From: Diphasiastrum complanatum
Lineage: Eukaryota > Streptophyta > Lycopodiopsida > Lycopodiales > Lycopodiaceae
Direction of reading: 5' to 3'
Length of the DNA: 64,000 nucleotides
NCBI GenBank assembly: GCA_029204225.1
Contig: CM055097.1
Span: 61,410,385 to 61,474,384, forward strand
Shown piece by piece: positions 32,819 through 64,000 of the stretch (position 1 is the first letter of the stretch; the number at the start of each line of letters is the position of its first letter). Below the pieces are notes generated by a model. That model was not told the origin of the DNA and did not search any database. It saw nothing but the letters and a program-made list of their open reading frames with translations. A program made the position numbers and the translations under genes.

Positions 32819-32820
<2 letters not shown>
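32115..32820 (+). promoter_or_regulatory. Upstream region of the malic enzyme gene with four G-boxes
   Basis: CACGTG cores lie at 32200-32205, 32594-32599, 32659-32664 and 32694-32699. A 40-bp imperfect direct repeat (GGATTTTG/C...GTTCCGATTGTGCCACGT type) occurs at 32115-32153 and 32622-32662 and brackets a GC-rich block (32290-32610). Overlapping open frames in that block on both strands are compositional. A TATA box TATAAAT lies at 32800-32806. Confidence 0.55.
32800..32806 (+). promoter_or_regulatory. TATA box of the malic enzyme gene
   Basis: TATAAAT, about 20 bp before a GA tract. Transcription would start near 32830, so the GA tract would fall at or just inside the 5' end of the transcript. 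Confidence 0.45.
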
Positions 32821-32821
<1 letters not shown>

Positions 32822-32870
<49 letters not shown>

Positions 32871-32873
32871 GGG
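32822..32873 (+). repeat. (GA)n followed by a G run
   Basis: (GA) of about 38 bp, then 14 G. It lies at the presumed transcription start. GAGA tracts near plant promoters are known binding sites of BPC proteins. Confidence 0.8.
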
Positions 32874-33036
32874 AGAGAGTATTTGGATGATCGAATTGCC
32901 TGGAGAGAGCGAGTGAGAGCATTAGAATCATCGCATTTGCCTTGGCATCTCTAATAAGCAATCTGCTTCTCGTTTCTGCCCACTTTCTCATCGGCTTTGC
33001 TCGAAACCAGAGAGAGTTGGGGCTGTTATTCCTCAG

Positions 33037-33904
33037 GTTTTGCCTGACTTTCAATTCTGGATGTATCTATGATCTATCTATGTATCTATCTGTCTGTCTG
33101 TGCATTGTGAAGTAACAACGTGGTAGTGATGTTCATGCTGACTGCTGTTGGTTTCGTGAAGATTTTGAGGTGATTAATGCTGTGAACTTGCACTGTATGT
33201 ATGTATGTAGTTCAGAATTTGTGAAGCTAAACCAGCTGGTTTAAACTTTTGAATGAGCTAAGAATTCTATGTTACAGCTTCTGGTTGAAGTTTTTTTCCC
33301 TTTTGATTCAATGGGTAGGGAAATTAGTGATCTTTTCTCGTGAGAGATGTCTCACAAGAATGTAATTGCAACGTTTCTGCATCTCTCTAATACCGGATCT
33401 CTGAGTTAAAAATCTCATGTTACACCCTTATGGTCGAAACTTTCGGTCGGTTGGGGAAAGTCTTGATCTTTTCTTGTGGATAGATGTCCCACATGATTGT
33501 AATCACAACATGTCTCCATATTGCTCTAACATTGCACTACGGCTTTCATCGTAGATTTCTGTATTGGGTAATGGCCGTACGTCAGGTTCTTCTTACACTG
33601 AACAAGCAATTTGCTTTTCATATGGAAAAGGACATTATTTGCGAGAGAGAGAAGTACATACATAATACATACATACGTGTGAATATGGATCTTGTGATCA
33701 TCTACGTCTGCACGAAGAACCCTTTTACCTCGTCTACGTTTATTTAGATCTTTGAAGCTAAAATGCGTTGATTTTAGAGCTGGCATTCCAAACATACCTT
33801 TCGATCATGTGTGAAAAGATCATTTGCTTGATCTACTTAAGACTATTTTCCACGTTGTGCACGTTGTGGTAACTTGATATCAGCTTGTTTCATATTTGAT
33901 GCAG
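33037..33904 (+). other. Probable leader intron of the malic enzyme gene
   Basis: A donor CAG|GTTTTG at 33036/33037 and a pyrimidine-rich acceptor TTGATGCAG ending at 33904, nine bases before the ATG, suggest a 0.87-kb intron in the 5' leader. It contains short TATC/TGTC and GTAT microsatellites (33063-33100, 33195-33210). No coding sequence is seen in it. Confidence 0.5.
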
Positions 33905-33912
33905 TTAGGCTC

Positions 33913-53435
<19,523 letters not shown>

Positions 53436-56400
53436 GAGCAAAAAGGCAATACCCTTAACTGTGCCAGAACAGCATTCCACAAAACTGTTTGGTAAAATAA
53501 TATTGTCATTATGCACGAAGGGGGCATAGAATTTTAGGAAGTCTCTCTCATTGTTGACATTTCAAAAATGGTCGTTTGAGTTTTGCCCAATCAAGCAGGA
53601 TCACGACTTACCCAAAAGATGGGTATGCATGATCTCTTTCCAAGTTGCCATCTTTATAGTAAATTTTCAATTACAATACAAAAAACCTAAATTGCACCAA
53701 CATTCCCTGCATATTATTTGACCCTTTGTTGGATGTGCAAAAAAGATTATAAACAGCTCAAGACGTTTTTTGTGTTTACTTATGGGATATGGCACAAGCC
53801 ACATGTCCTTTAAAAGGGTTTGATCATCATAGCCACTCATCACCGAGTGGAGAGCTTTTGCTTACAAGGTCACGTCTTTTCTTGAGCAACACTCTAGCCT
53901 CATTTTAGAAGGTGATGTCTTAGGTGTTCTTTAAGTTTCTTGATAAACTCATGGAGATCTTTTTGAATGATTTCTAGCTCAAGAGAACAACATATTAAAA
54001 AACTAGGTGCTTACTTTAAAAGGTGTCAAGACTTTGGGATCAACCAATATTCCATTGAATGTGTCTTTGTGATCAATAAATGTTTGGTATTGGGGCCCTC
54101 CCCCTCCCCCCCCCCCCCCCCCCCCCCCTTTTTTTTGTTTTTCAAAATGGGGGCCCAAAGAAATATAGGAACCCCTTTTCACTCATTCTAAGCTTATAAA
54201 AACAGTTTTTGAAGGGCTTAAAAAAATAGATTTTATATTGGATTCAAAATTTTAGGCTACATTGGGTACAAAAACTAGAGAGACATGCATTTAGCTAGTG
54301 AATTATGCTTGAATGTGGGTACAAAAACCAAAGAGACATGCATTAGCTACTGAATGCAATCCACAATTCCAGTATACGAGAGCCAAAAGACAAACATGAT
54401 CTTAGTAATGGATCACTTCTTGTCAAATTGGGTTTTTTTTTTTTTTCTCACAGAAGCCCAATAGTATCTTTTTTCTTTTTCAGAAAGATGCACAAACATA
54501 CAAGCAATCACATTGTTAGTGCTCAAAAGTGGAAAACTAGATGTTTATCAATCGAAAGTGGAAGTATCAAAGTGTGTGTCTGTGTGTCATTCTTGAAAAA
54601 AACGCTTCAATTTAATTCATACAATACGTGCAAAGTTGAATAGATTTGTAAAGGTCCTCACATTGTAGCACCATGTAAGTTGATTTTGTAGCATTGCTTA
54701 TAAGAGTTTCAGAGATACGTATGTTGCACACTTGGTCAAGTGTTGAATGGCCAAAACATCCATGCATTATTTTGATTCTTTGTAAGAGATTTGTAGTAGG
54801 TCTTCTTGCATTTGCTAAAAGATTACTACCAAACAATAAGGCATGACAAGGTGTGTGAAGGGTGAAACCTTCACAATAACAAATAGATGAACTATTTATT
54901 TTTGGTTGAAAACATAGTTGGGTGATGGAAGAAAATATCATGGCCAATTGCTCTTGCAAGCTTGAGTTCCATGTTCACAATGTTATTGGAGCATACAATA
55001 TTTTATTTCTTTGAGTAAACGATAACAAAACCTGTTGTTAATTTCCTAGTTCATTTAGCAGGAAGTGTGGTGCGGTATAGCTTAGGAGCCTTACAAGCAA
55101 TGATCATTACATCATGGGTGAATGAAAGATTTGTCATAGAGAAATTACACCAAAATTATATTGTAGAAAATAATAAGCTATACATACTTGCCTATTTTTA
55201 ATGGAGTGAAATTGCTAGAAAACTCTTGCAATAGTTAACGATTACTCTTGAAAGGATTATCCGATAGTCGATAGTGGTGCAGGTAGAAAAAATAAAAAAA
55301 GGCCAATAATGCACCTATGATATCGTCTTAAGCTTTTCCCCCTTAGATGAGGTACAAGTGAGAATAGATTGTGTAGAATAGTTTTTATTCTAAGTATTGA
55401 TGCCTTTTTTTTGAAGATATGCAAAAAACTCATACTAGTGGATATAGTTTTTGCGAATCACAAAATTCAACAGGTATATTTACCTAAATAATCATATTGA
55501 GATTATTCTAAGTGCACTAAAAATAATATAAGATATGCTATGTAATTCTTGTTATTGGGTTTCTCTAACATGCTTAAACCATTCAGTGACATAAGCATAT
55601 AAATGAAGAATTGTCTGAGAACAGTTAAGTTGATAAGTCTTTCGCATTAGAATGTGGAGTTATTAACTCATAAATGATTTACAAGATGATCTAGATTTGG
55701 TATTATACTAGTATAAGTGAGGCCTACACCTAGACATTTTGATATTTATGAATCATTGGCATTTAACTTGAGTAGTGAGCTACTCTTGAATAAAGTTAAT
55801 TGGTTAGATGAGTAGTGTGAAGAGAATTCACCAAGAACCATTTGCACATATATTGCCTATAAGACACATACTTGAGCAGTTACTAAGGACTTTATAATAT
55901 AATATATGTTGTCTCTGGTGGTAAATTATTTCTTGTCTAAGAGATAGCATTATTAGTTTGACTATCTTAGAGCTATTATTTGATGCTAGTATTTAAAAAA
56001 AAACCAAAGACTAAATCAATATGGGATAAAAGATTTTATGGTTAATGAATCACAAACTCACACCTAGTTGTTATTAGACGACTGTGTGAAATGGTAACGA
56101 TTCTTAGAAATAGTGAGGGATCTTATTTTTGGTGACTTTTCTTTTCTTCTTGTTCTGAGGACAGAACTTGTTTAAGGGGTAAGAATGTTGCATCCTTACC
56201 CAATTAAAAGGATATTATGGTGTTCTTAGGTAAGGAAGTGAGGCCGCCGATGGCAAATTATGAAGTGGGACCTATTATTCCAAGTAGGGGCCAAAAGTAA
56301 TTAATAATATGTGAGGGCTCAGCTTTCATTGAGAGACATGTGGATTAGTTCATGGTATGTGATGGTTGTATGCATGATGTACTAGGAGTTGTAATTGCAG

Positions 56401-56945
56401 CAAAGTCTAGTCAACATGGGAGTTGCATGGGCACATGCATAGGCCATCAAAGGTCAAATAGTTTGGTAAAAACTCACCCTCTGGGACTATGAGATTTCAT
56501 TTTTGGTGACTTGATTTTCTCTCTGGTTAGGCGTTCACATATCGTAGATTGGGAGTGAGGTGTTGTTCTTCTCGAAAGATTATCTCTAGTTGGTTGGGAG
56601 AAATTTTGCCTCCCATTCATCTCTCATGTGTTTCCATTCCTATCTTTATCTTGATTAGCTCCTAGGTGGTTCTTACAAGTAGCTTGCAACAATTGGCCCA
56701 AGGAGAGATTCAACTTAGGCTTCAAGACCTTTTTATGTCCTGATCCACTAGAGTCATTGTCTTCTTTAATTGTTTCAAGTATTCAATCACATCTTTGGTC
56801 ATGGATTTCAAGCTATCCCATCCTATGATGACCTTTCTCATGGTCTTCTGCATGGCCTCTTATTCTTCAATGGCTGCATCTTGTAGGAATCTAGAAGGTC
56901 AACACAAACCACCAATGGATGATGTGGCAAATTAGATAAATCATA
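53436..56945. other. 3' flank of the malic enzyme gene; no gene recognised
   Basis: The malic enzyme 3' UTR must lie at the start; GTAAAATAATATTGTC near 53492 may belong to the polyadenylation region. A run of 23 C followed by 8 T lies at 54106-54136. A minus-strand open frame at 54612-54959 was considered and not accepted. The rest is AT-rich without motifs. Confidence 0.45.
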
Positions 56946-59838
56946 TCCAAAGTGGATATGGATGAGTACAATGAGCTGTCCCACACGTGCTGGATGCAGC
57001 TCATGGTGCAACCCGAAGGTTATATTATCGAGGGTAAACACAATCATGTGTGTAAACTCCATAAGGCACTTTATGGCTTGAAGCAATCTACTCGAGCATG
57101 GTTTCAAAGGATCAATACTTTCCTTATTGATCATGGCTACACATCTAGCTCTTTAGATTCAAACGTTTATTTCAAAGCAGTGCAACAATCTTTTATCATT
57201 ATCACATTATACGTGGATGATACATTGCTTTTCAGCAACAGTGCCGATCTGATAAAAGAGGAGAAGACAATGCTATCTTCTAAATTCGACATGACCGATC
57301 TGGACGAAGCTCATTTCTGCCTTGGTATATGATGGGGCAAGGGAGATAGAAGAACGTGAACGGAGAAGAGAGCAGGAATATTGTGGAACAGCTCTCCTAA
57401 TCTAATCAGCTGCTAAATGCAAAAACCATCTAATAGACAACTTATGCTAAATGTAATCACAGCCTTAAGAGTTCTAATTGCCCAACAGGATCTTAAAAAT
57501 TAATTCATACTCTAAAACAAGAGTACAGTCCACCGAAGAGATTAGAGATGGTTTGTATGTGGTACTACTGAAATCAGATTCAACGTGAAGTATAGTTCTA
57601 AAATAAATGGAAGAGCCATATGATAACGCGAGTTCCTCAGACGTCAAAGACAGCCATCGTTTGATCAGAAACTGAGGAGTCGTAGACGTCCGTGTTCAGA
57701 TCAGAGTGAGTAAACAAGCGCGATCAAACAACAATGAAAGTGTATTCAATCACAACAAGCATTCATCTACGTTGTACATAGATAAAAGCAAGCTGCTGCT
57801 ATAATAGACTGAAGCACAATACAAAATAGCAATTACAACCAAAATGACGACGTAATTGGGATGCTCAAATAATGTGTCTCATGGACGGAGCAACCACTAA
57901 TCTGTGCTTGGATGATCTATTTATAGACTTCATCCGTCTATTAATTACATTCAATGCTTGTCACCTAATTAGGAAAGCCATTGTACTTGGAAGTATATGG
58001 CTTTTGTGACGACTATACATAGTGTATACGGTCAATAATTTAGCATCGTTGACGCAGACGAGGACGTCGCAAATTCTCTCACTTCGCATTTTACGTGAAG
58101 TGGTTTTCTTTCACTTCGCAAATTTCAGGAAGTGACTGGGAACGTTCCTTGTTCAAAATAGACGACCTTCGGCATTTTCTCTCTCTGCGAGATTTTGCAA
58201 AAAAGCCGAAGGTGACTTGAAAAGGTGAAGGTGCATTTGAAACAGTTTAACTTATGAAAATAGATGACCTTCGAGAATTTTTTTTCTCTTCGCATTTTTA
58301 GAAAAAATGCGAAGAAGCTGAAGGTGTTAAAAACAATTGAACTTTTGAATTGCACAAGTTAAACTTTTGAACTATGCAAGTGTCGTATTTTGGGGAAACG
58401 CGAAAATGCCGAAGTTGTTGAAAACACGGTTCATTTCTACATACTGTGGCAACACTTAGAGTATTTTTGCAGATTGTCGCGAAAGTAATGTATTTATGCA
58501 GACTTGTTCTAAATGCTAATTTCGTGGAAGTCCTTGAAGATGGCCAAGTCTTCAATGACTTCAAATTATTGAACTTAGCATATGAACTTGAAATTATGAC
58601 AGGATTGGTTACCCTTTGCTGGAGATCAGCCGGAAGCCCGTTGTAGACATTCTTCAAATAAATTGGCTGTCTAAGTTTGTGATTCCTGCAGGTATCAGAT
58701 GAGCAGACGTAGAACCAAAGTTGGTTTCACCTGACCCTAGATCAATGATCAATAAACATGCAGGAAGAATCACAAAAAGAAATCAATCATTCACCACAGA
58801 GAAAACTATGGGCTTAATTTCCAACAATATACAAATCCACAGAGACAGAAAACAGAAGTTGATCTACATTACACAACAGAGGTACATCTACAACATTTTA
58901 GTCAGATATAATCTGATCAATTGCAAGTTAGCTCTCTCACCAATGGAACCAGGACTCAAATTGTCAAAGGACCAGTGTCTCCAAACAATTCACAAGAAGC
59001 AGCAAATGCGTGAGTATCCTTACTATTCTATTATAGGATCTCTTATGTACGCCATGGTCTGTACCAGCCCAGACATAGCTTTTGCAGTCAGCTCTCTCAG
59101 TCAGTTTATGACTAATTCTGGTATAACACATTGGAAGGCTCCTATTAGAACCATGAGATATCTTCGAACTACTATGGACTTTTGCATTTGTTATGGAGCA
59201 GTCTACAACAACAAAATCAATTTCCTCATTGGTTACACAGATGCGAGTTGGGCAGGAGATGTAGACACTCTTAAATCTACTTTCGGATTTACATTCTTCC
59301 TCAACAATGGTCCAATTTTCTGGAACAGTCGCAAGCAATCTTTGATAGCTCTATCTTCCACTGAATCAGAGATATCGGAGCCTCTCAAGCTACAAAGGAA
59401 GCAATTTGGTTGAGGAACTTACTCTCAGATATCGGTCTGAATCAATATGCTCCAACGACATTATTTTGTGATAATCAAAGTGCCATCGCTTTATCAGCCA
59501 ACCTTAGATTTCATTCCAAGAGTAAGCACATTGAACTGAAGTATCATTTCGTCAGAAGCAAAGTTCTCAATGAAGAGGTCAGATTGCAGTACTGTAGAAT
59601 GCAAGATATGATAGCTAATATTTTTACCAAAGCATTAAATTTGAAATCACACAAAAGATTCTATGTAGAACTAAATTTGAAGGTCAAGGCATTCAAGGAT
59701 TCAGATTAAGTGGGACTGTTGGATTATTCTACTTCTTATTGATCGAATAATCGATTATAATCTTCATCTGTTGTTTATCTAGTTCTGCGGATTTTTCCTT
59801 GTTTTTACACAGTCTACAGAATTACACGGAGTGTTACA
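56946..59838 (+). mobile_element. 3' half of a Ty1/copia element interrupted by a solo LTR (copia-3)
   Basis: RT begins abruptly near 56990 (QLMVQPEGYIIEGKHNHVCK) and runs to CLGI at 57329, including the catalytic LYVDDTLLF. It resumes at 58827 with QIHRDRKQKLIYITQQRYI after 1497 bp of foreign DNA. RNase H follows (GYTDASWAGDVDTLKST, then a one-base frameshift near 59370, then MRNLLSDIGLNQYAP and FCDNQSAIALSAN), ending in TAA at 59707-59709. AAGTGGGAC then precedes the 3' LTR start TGTTGGATTATTC at 59717. The LTR may end at GTGTTACA (59838), about 122 bp. Gag, protease and integrase are absent. Confidence 0.85.
57330..58826 (-). repeat. Solo LTR inserted in the copia-3 RT gene
   Basis: The 1497-bp insert starts TGATGGGG and ends CCAACA, giving TG...CA termini with short inverted ends. 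It is flanked by GTATA (57325-57329) and ATATA (58827-58831), a 4-of-5 target duplication. Removing it restores the RT reading frame (LGI|QIHRDR). No gag or pol is found inside. Orientation is assigned minus because on that strand it begins TGTTGGAAATTAAGCCC, the common TGTTGG start. Confidence 0.8.
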
Positions 59839-61140
59839 TCTTGGTGTAGAACTTTGATAGGGCCCAAATTGGCATAGAGGTCAAAATGGTTAAATCCACA
59901 TGTAAAGCCTCAATTTGGCCAAAAGTAGATTGTGATGCAAATTCGAAGTAGTTAGGCTTGTGACACATGTCAAGTTTAGGTTTGATGAGTGATGCACCCT
60001 ATGTGGTGGCAAAAGTCAAAGGGTCCAATCATAAGTAAGAAAATTGGTAGAAGGGCCCAATCATAATCAAAGAATGTGAAGTCACTCATCCAATAGAATG
60101 TTAAAGGTCTTAGAAAAGGGGTCCAGTAAGATTCAAGCATGGATCTCCATGAGTTTTTATATGTACTTTCATTTCCTTCATTAATGTAAGAGAGATCTAT
60201 GAGTTTTTGAGTCAATTTGGAGATTTGCCAATTTTGCTTGTATTGTCTTCTCTTTCTAGATGAGCCCAAAAGTGGTATTTTCTCTCTCTACCCGAGGAGA
60301 GGAGCTTGTTAAGACTTAGTTTATTTCATGAAGTCTTACACACATGTGAAACACCTTTTGGTAATGAATGAATGCATGTGGAATGGTCTTTTTGCCCTAA
60401 ATATTGTCATTGATCTTGGATTTCAATCAATTGGTGATCTATAGTGCATGAGCCAAGCTTAGGAGATCAATTTCACATATTAAAACACATGTGTGAATTT
60501 TCACAGATAAGAGTCAGTCCAACATACTATTTTTTATAATCAGTGAGTTAGGTGAACGTTAAGTCAAGGTCAGTTGTCATATTGATCTATTTTTGTCAAA
60601 GAAGCCTCTTTTTTGCAAAAGTAACAGTATTATTCTTGATCCTTTGCTAGAACTTTCGTCAACTTGACTGAGGATTCTAAATTTTGTTATTTCATCATTT
60701 TTGAGTTCGGCGAAGGTTAGATCTATCAGGATCATCAAAAAAGTCTATTTTAACCCTCGTCAAGCTGCAAAAACATTATTGTTCGTCTGGAAGAACCTTC
60801 GCTAGTTCTACCCTAGCCTTATCTATACCAGATATAGTCAATGTCAATCCGACGAAGGTTAATTTTACTAGATACATCAAAAACAGTCTAATAAGTGATT
60901 TTTATCTAAAATAGCACTGAAGAATCTTTGTCGAGTCAACCTTCACCTAGGAAACCTTCGCCAATACCATTTTTGAATTCTGATCTACTAGATCTAGCCA
61001 CTGTCAAATTTTTGGAACACTCTGTTACATTTTGATATTGATTCTAAAAGTTCTTATATTAGAAGTGTCGATTGCTCGATATAGATCCTTTTTCCAAAAA
61101 TTAGAAATCTAATTATTATCAAGTGATAAAATTTTTACAG
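59839..61140. other. No gene recognised
   Basis: The word CGAAGGTTA and its complement AACCTTCGC recur between 60700 and 60970 in both orientations. This may be the decayed LTR or leader of gypsy-2, but I cannot set borders. Confidence 0.4.
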
Positions 61141-62280
61141 ATCTGATCAGAGATAGGAATTGATTGAAAAATCTAGATCCAATCTCATTGTCTTTTTGAA
61201 GTAATTTGCAAAGATGTCTGATATGGGTGATGGACCACCTAATGCACCGCCTGTACCTCTGTTGAGCGTTCCACCAAATATTGCTAGAAGGTCACCTTGT
61301 CTAGAGATACCAAAGTATAATGGGTTATATGATCTAGTCAAATTTCTCAAAATCTTTTCAGAATCATGTGAGGTTTATGGCGAAGTTTTTCCACAAGATA
61401 AACTTAATCTATTTCCTATGGCCTTAACTGGAGTCGCACAAGACTGGTTTTATAACCAAGATGAAACGGAATGCATGGATTGAAAAGTGGTTAAAAATGG
61501 CCTAATCACAAGATTCAAACCCATAAAGTTTATGGAAGACCCTTTCCTACTTTTAAGTAAAATTAAAATGGGAAAGAGAGAAGGAGTGCGAGACTATATT
61601 GAAAGGGTTAAACACCTCAGTTCTGAGTGTGATCCCAAATTAATCAATAATGATGCCATGATCATGTGGTTTTTAGCAGGTCTTCCTAAAAGGATTAGTT
61701 AAATGCCGAACTGATTATGTTTCCTTACAATATGCTATGGATGATGCAATACGAGAAGAGGATGAAGATTCTGATGATGAACCAAATATGGAATGTTGTC
61801 ATATACAATGAGGCAAACCACTACAACATCCAACACTATTTCATCCACGAATATCAATGCAATAGCAGGGTTGATGATTAACGAATTTGAGAAACTTGGT
61901 CAAAAGCAGCAGATGCAATTGAAAACGATACAATCTCAGTTCGATGAGAAGATGAAGGCATTGGAAGAGCAGCATGAAAAGAGTGCTAAAGCAGGTGATA
62001 AGTTTGCTAAGATGTTTCCTAGTCACGAAAATGTCTGGTGTGCGATCTATGGGAAATCACACCATAAATGAGTGTCCAACGATGAAAAGACGAATGACTA
62101 TGGGACACGAAATAGCTTTTTGCTCGTTTAATTCTCAAATTATCCAACAAAGATATGCTAAGCTTCAATATTGGAAACCTACTACCTATAAGGGACCTAA
62201 TCCGAGAATCATAGAGTTGCGGAATGTCTGATCAAAAGAAAATTTGTCTCGTTCCGTCGAACATGTTCTGTTCATTTCAA
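61141..62280 (+). mobile_element. Ty3/gypsy gag fragment (gypsy-2)
   Basis: The leader and gag are closely related to gypsy-1: start MSDMGDGPPNAPPVPLL at 61214, then RRSPCLEIPKYNGLYDLVKF, FPQDKLNLFPMALTGVAQDW, a stop, VRDYIERVKHLSSECDPK and MWFLAGLPKRIS. Frameshifts follow, and the knuckle region is degenerate (FCSFNSQIIQQRYAKL). Similarity ends near 62280, before the protease. No LTR is recognised. Confidence 0.8.
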
Positions 62281-62467
62281 TACAAGCAAGTTGGCCCTCT
62301 TATGAAATGGATATGGAATGTCCTTGTTTTCCATCTTTCTTCCTCTAACTCTCATGTTTTCTTTGGATTTGCTATTTGTTGGATTTGATGCTTATTGGGA
62401 TTGATCATTCTTATGCTTTTTGTGAGAGAGAAAGGGAGAGAGAGAAGAGTAAGTTTCTATCATTGTT

Positions 62468-62548
62468 GTGGATCTAGTGTTAATGAATCATTTGTGGATC
62501 TAGTGTTAATTGTTAGTGTTAATGGATCTAGCGTTAATGAATCATTTG
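62468..62548 (+). repeat. Short tandem repeat of a GGATCTAGTGTTAATG unit
   Basis: The unit GTGGATCTAGTGTTAATGAATC occurs three times with variations, at about 62468, 62494 and 62522. Confidence 0.7.
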
Positions 62549-64000
62549 CACATTCTGGGTTATGAAATATGCTATCGTTCTCATGGGAACGAATCTCCGT
62601 CTGACAACAATCCTCTTCATCTCTTGATGCTTGTGTGCTTGGATCTAGGATTGAGGGTAGGATAGGAAATGCCAACTACACTCTTTTGCTCTACACAACG
62701 CTATTGATCCAAAACATCGTTCTTGCATGCCCCCCACATCTTTCAAAGAAGCTTGCTATATTTGGTGCCATTGTCAAAGAGCTAAGCACTTAGTTGGCAT
62801 TAATCTTACTATTTTTTTTTTTCAATTTTTTTTTGGTTATATGTTGCTTTCATTAATTTTCAATATAATTTGAGCTTGACCATATTGTAATGAAACAAAT
62901 CATATACAACACTCGAATACATGTTCTTGCATTGGTTACTAAAAATAAAATGATTGGCCAAAAGAAATTAATCAAGAAAAAACACGAGTTGTAGATCTCA
63001 ACCGTGATGAGTGAATGAATGGTATAGATGGTGAACGAAACAGAGCCATAGTAAAGTCAAGTGGGTGATCCAATGAGTGACAAAAAAAGATTTTGAAAGT
63101 CAATTTCTGTGCGTCTCAACTCCTTGATCATTGTTGTGCATACGACAAGGCAAACTCATCACCATTTGAAAGTTATTAGCCTAGTAGAGTCACACAAAAG
63201 ATGCAAGAAAATTGATAAAACCAAAACTTTAGATTTTGATTCCAAGAAATGAGTGGTACATATGGCAAGTGAAACCAAGCTATAATTAACTTGTCGAGTG
63301 ATAAAAATCATAATTGTACATGTTGACTCCTGGGTACCTCTGTGGAAATGACTACTACAACCTTCTCACCATTTGGAAATTATTGAGCTAGGCAAGTGAC
63401 AAAAAATGATGACAAAATCATATAAACTAATTAAATTACTTTTTTGCTCAACCTCTTCACCATAGGTGCATCACAATGAGCTCTATCTATTGTGAAGACA
63501 GTTTGAAGATTCATGTTTCAAAGTTACTGGTGTGGCCATGAACTTCCTCATGATTGAGTAAATGTGACGTTGATGGTCAATGACTTATTGATTTGGGCAT
63601 GTCATCCATGAACTCTAAAAACAAAAAAATTGCTTACTCTATAACACCTTTGCAACTCCCTATGCATATTGTGATCTTGGAAGGTATGCATTACACTTGG
63701 TGATTAAAAAAAAATCATATGAAAGAGAAATTCATGCATTGACAAATACCTCCATCTCTCTTTTTTTCTTTGCTATATGATGCAACTATCTATACTTGAA
63801 AATCACTTGCAAGACTAACTAAAGAACCAATCAAACTCAATTATCATTGTGCACTCCTTTGTCTCAACATAAGGAGATTTTTTGAAAAACGACAATCAAA
63901 GAATTAAGCTAGCATACAATAATAGATACTACCTGCACATGTCATGCAATGACAAACCTGTCAAAAATAGCTTGAACAACATAAACATAGTATATGTAAT
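62549..64000. other. No gene recognised
   Basis: AT-rich. The phrase TCACCATTTG(G)AAA(G/A)TTATT occurs near 63160 and 63370 in similar surroundings, hinting at a decayed duplication of about 210 bp. No open frame of interest. Confidence 0.4.

Noticed and set aside
54612-54959. Minus-strand open frame considered as a pentatricopeptide or copia pre-integrase remnant (KIMHGCFGHSTLDQ)
   Set aside because: Only short stretches resemble either family and no second repeat or neighbouring domain supports it.

Overview
The window is land-plant nuclear DNA. It carries one intact intron-rich housekeeping gene, a plant-type NADP-dependent malic enzyme with 19 coding exons, set among degenerate Ty1/copia and Ty3/gypsy retrotransposons that are truncated, nested or reduced to solo LTRs. 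AT-rich introns and long CT/GA microsatellites fit the same picture. The sequence alone does not place the plant; I suspect a non-flowering lineage but cannot prove it.

Layout. 1-6.6 kb: a convergent pair of unrecognised genes, called here U (+, ends at 764) and X (-, 1238-6611). X is split by a 4.15-kb copia element (1778-5929). 6.6-16.1 kb: decayed DNA with a degenerate copia remnant (8.1-9.2 kb), a long LTR copy (10.5-11.7 kb), short tandem repeats and a truncated copia RNase H piece. 16.2-22.6 kb: a compact cluster of four unrecognised genes: X copy B (+), H (-, starting with a divergent histone H3 fold that has CENH3-like traits), Y (+) and Z (-). 23.1-31.1 kb: a minus-strand copia element with a gypsy fragment lying inside its integrase region. 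31.1-33.9 kb: promoter, leader and leader intron of the malic enzyme gene. 33.9-53.4 kb: the malic enzyme gene. 53.4-64 kb: decayed DNA with a 3' copia half interrupted by a solo LTR (57.0-59.8 kb) and a gypsy gag fragment (61.1-62.3 kb).

The most unusual material is the U/X and X/H/Y/Z region. Gene X occurs twice with recognisably similar protein, and each copy lies tail-to-tail with a gene whose C-terminal exons resemble those beside the other copy. The whole pair is therefore present as two inverted copies about 10 kb apart. The C-terminus of X looks like a ubiquitin-type beta-grasp fold. The partner gene in copy B begins with a CENH3-like histone fold. H and Y diverge from a 0.78-kb shared promoter holding about eleven copies of a 17-bp motif and a cluster of CACGTG palindromes. 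H and Y each carry one in-frame nonsense codon that is a single C-to-T change from a sense codon, so these copies are probably decaying members of a family whose intact members lie elsewhere. No function can be assigned from sequence alone.

The malic enzyme is independent of this cluster. Its exons join into a 592-residue open frame with the expected catalytic and nucleotide-binding motifs, and its introns have collected repeats, a partial exon duplication and a perfect 28-bp hairpin.
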